7,000 nucleotides of DNA from Clostridiales bacterium (GTDB lineage Bacteria > Bacillota_A > Clostridia > Oscillospirales > Oscillospiraceae): assembly GCA_022777455.1 (NCBI GenBank), contig JALFGI010000329.1, positions 1-7,000 of the forward strand, written 5' to 3'. Within the stretch, counting starts at the first letter, position 1. Each line of letters starts with the position of its first letter. A program made the position numbers and the translations under genes. This document shows, piece by piece, positions 5,935 to 7,000 of the stretch. Under the pieces are notes generated by a model. It was not told where the DNA came from, ran no database searches, and saw only the letters and a program-made list of their open reading frames with translations.

Positions 5935-6792
5935 ATGACGACTTTGTATGAAGGCGCATTTGCAAAGCTGAACCTGACCCTGGATGTGCTGGGGAAGCGG
6001 GAAGACGGCTATCACGATCTGAAGAGTGTCATGCAGACCATTTCCATCCGGGACGATGTGGAAATCGACATCGGAACCGGTAAGCCCTGGAGCCTGGAGT
6101 GCAGTGCCGAAGGGATTCCCACAGACCATAAAAACCTGGCCTGGAAGGCGGCGGAGGTCTTCTGCCAGGAAATGAAAAAGGACCCCGACGGCATTTCCAT
6201 CCGCATTCACAAGCGCATTCCCTCCGGAGCCGGTCTGGGCGGCGGCAGCGCGGATGCGGCGGCGGTGCTCCGTGCCCTGAACCGGCACTACGGCAGCCCG
6301 CTTTCCGTTCTGGCCCTGGCAGAGCTGGGCGCCCGGGTGGGAAGCGACGTTCCTTTCTGCGTCCTGTGCGGCACCGCCATGGTGGAGGGCCGGGGCGAAC
6401 GGCTGCGCAAGCTGCCGGATCTGCCGGACTGCGTTTTCGTGGTGTGCAAGCCGGATTTTTCCGTGTCCACCCCGGAGCTCTATCAGAAAATTGACACCGT
6501 GGCCATTGCCCACCATCCCGACAATATGGCCATGGAGAGCGCGCTGCTGGCTGGGGACTTGGGGAAGATTGCGGACCTCATTGAAAATGTATTCGATCCC
6601 GTGGTCACCGCCGAGCATCTGGAGCTGAATTACATCAAATCCATCTGCAACAGCTATGGTGCCCTGGGTATGCAGATGACCGGCTCCGGCTCTGCCATTT
6701 ACGCCATCATGCCCAGCTTTGAGTATGCCGCTGTGGTGTGCAATATGCTCAAAGAAAACTATCCCAACGTGTTCATCGCAAAGCCCGTTTGA
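5935..6792 (+). CDS. ispE: 4-diphosphocytidyl-2-C-methyl-D-erythritol kinase
   Basis: IspE is the cytoplasmic GHMP-superfamily kinase of the MEP isoprenoid pathway. It uses ATP to phosphorylate the 2-hydroxyl of CDP-methylerythritol. All hallmarks are present in 285 residues, a normal length: the N-terminal AFAKLNLTLDVLGKREDGYH (8-27) with conserved K11; the ATP-binding loop PSGAGLGGGSADAAA (96-110); the catalytic aspartate D138 in GSDVPF; and the C-terminal GHMP motif MTGSGSAIYAI (248-258). The start at 5935 is set by AAGGAG 6 nt upstream and by alignment with the family N-terminus. In-frame extension back to 5821 would cross the promoter and is rejected. The gene has its own promoter and terminator and appears monocistronic. 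Confidence 0.97.
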   Translation: MTTLYEGAFAKLNLTLDVLGKREDGYHDLKSVMQTISIRDDVEIDIGTGKPWSLECSAEGIPTDHKNLAWKAAEVFCQEMKKDPDGISIRIHKRIPSGAGLGGGSADAAAVLRALNRHYGSPLSVLALAELGARVGSDVPFCVLCGTAMVEGRGERLRKLPDLPDCVFVVCKPDFSVSTPELYQKIDTVAIAHHPDNMAMESALLAGDLGKIADLIENVFDPVVTAEHLELNYIKSICNSYGALGMQMTGSGSAIYAIMPSFEYAAVVCNMLKENYPNVFIAKPV

Positions 6793-6809
6793 TTCCTCAG
6801 AATTTCAAA

Positions 6810-6843
6810 GCCGCCCGAGCCAGGCTGTTCGGGCGGCCTTTTC
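6810..6843 (+). terminator. rho-independent terminator of ispE
   Basis: GCCGCCCGA (6810-6818) pairs with TCGGGCGGC (6829-6837) in a 9-bp GC-rich stem, followed by CTTTTCAT. It begins 17 bp after the ispE stop codon. Confidence 0.9.
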
Positions 6844-6862
6844 ATAGCGTCAGCAAGTAGGG

Positions 6863-6980
6863 AAATTGTAATTTGGCGATGTGATGGGCGGCAGAAATAC
6901 CTTCCCCCGAGGGGAAGGTGCCCCAGTTCGCAAACTGGGGCGGATGAGGAATGGCGACGCAGTGGGACAAGAAATGCACC
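6863..6980. repeat. paired-hairpin intergenic repeat (REP/MITE-like)
   Basis: The segment starts near AAATTGTAATTTG (6863-6875) and contains two tight hairpins in tandem. The first is CCTTCCCC-CGA-GGGGAAGG (6900-6918). The second is a 9-bp stem, GCCCCAGTT (6920-6928) with AACTGGGGC (6933-6941) and loop CGCA. GGATGAGG follows. Sequences of the form 'cttcccc..ggggaaggtg..cccc..gggg..cggatgagg' recur between genes in Oscillospiraceae genomes; that is recall, not a search. No credible protein is encoded on either strand, and the element continues toward the window edge with no visible boundary. Confidence 0.55.
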
Positions 6981-7000
6981 CAAATAAAACGGATAAAGGA

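Noticed and set aside
5365..6618. Minus-strand 417-codon open frame
   Set aside because: It crosses the end of the zinc-ribbon gene, the terminator, the DUF378 gene in another frame and most of ispE. It is explained by the codon bias of ispE.
6900..6941. CRISPR-like array or terminator at the twin hairpins
   Set aside because: The two hairpins have different sequences and no spacers, and no T tract follows, so neither interpretation fits.
6759..6983. Minus-strand 74-codon open frame over the right-hand repeat
   Set aside because: It consists of translated hairpin repeat, the ispE terminator and the ispE 3' end; peptides of this kind are typical false calls in such repeats.

Overview
The window looks like chromosomal DNA from a moderately GC-rich, low-oxygen Firmicute, most likely a gut clostridium of the Oscillospiraceae/Ruminococcaceae type. 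This is an inference from several signs: strong GGAGG ribosome binding sites, an MEP-pathway ispE, a DUF378 protein, a membrane Ser/Thr kinase with extracellular Fn3-like domains, a zinc-ribbon/Big_2 membrane protein, and a paired-hairpin intergenic repeat of a kind I recall from such genomes. No rRNA, tRNA, CRISPR array, transposase or phage gene was recognised.

Layout. Positions 1-151 hold an unassigned, probably repetitive segment. A minus-strand unit follows: a zinc-dependent phospholipase C-like protein (957-364), then 19 bp later the 5' remnant of a GNAT acetyltransferase (start 344), ending near a hairpin at 192-218. Next, also on the minus strand, is a 1057-residue membrane-anchored Ser/Thr protein kinase (4262-1089) with its own terminator. 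It is transcribed divergently from a plus-strand gene (4406-5545) for a membrane protein with an N-terminal zinc ribbon and two extracellular Big_2-like domains. The two promoters sit back to back with only 11 bp between their -35 boxes. A hairpin terminator at 5571-5605 separates this gene from a convergent small DUF378 membrane protein (5804-5601). That gene is divergent from ispE (5935-6792), which has a good promoter and a strong terminator. The last ~140 bp are a non-coding paired-hairpin repeat.

How the genes may work together. The kinase and the zinc-ribbon protein share one architecture: a cytoplasmic domain, a low-complexity linker, one membrane helix, and extracellular beta-sandwich domains. 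Their shared intergenic promoter region makes a joint envelope-sensing or signalling role the most interesting hypothesis here. No phosphatase, FHA or PASTA protein is present to support a known pathway. ispE is a housekeeping isoprenoid gene and appears to be its own transcription unit. The phospholipase-like gene and the DUF378 gene show no evident functional link to the rest.
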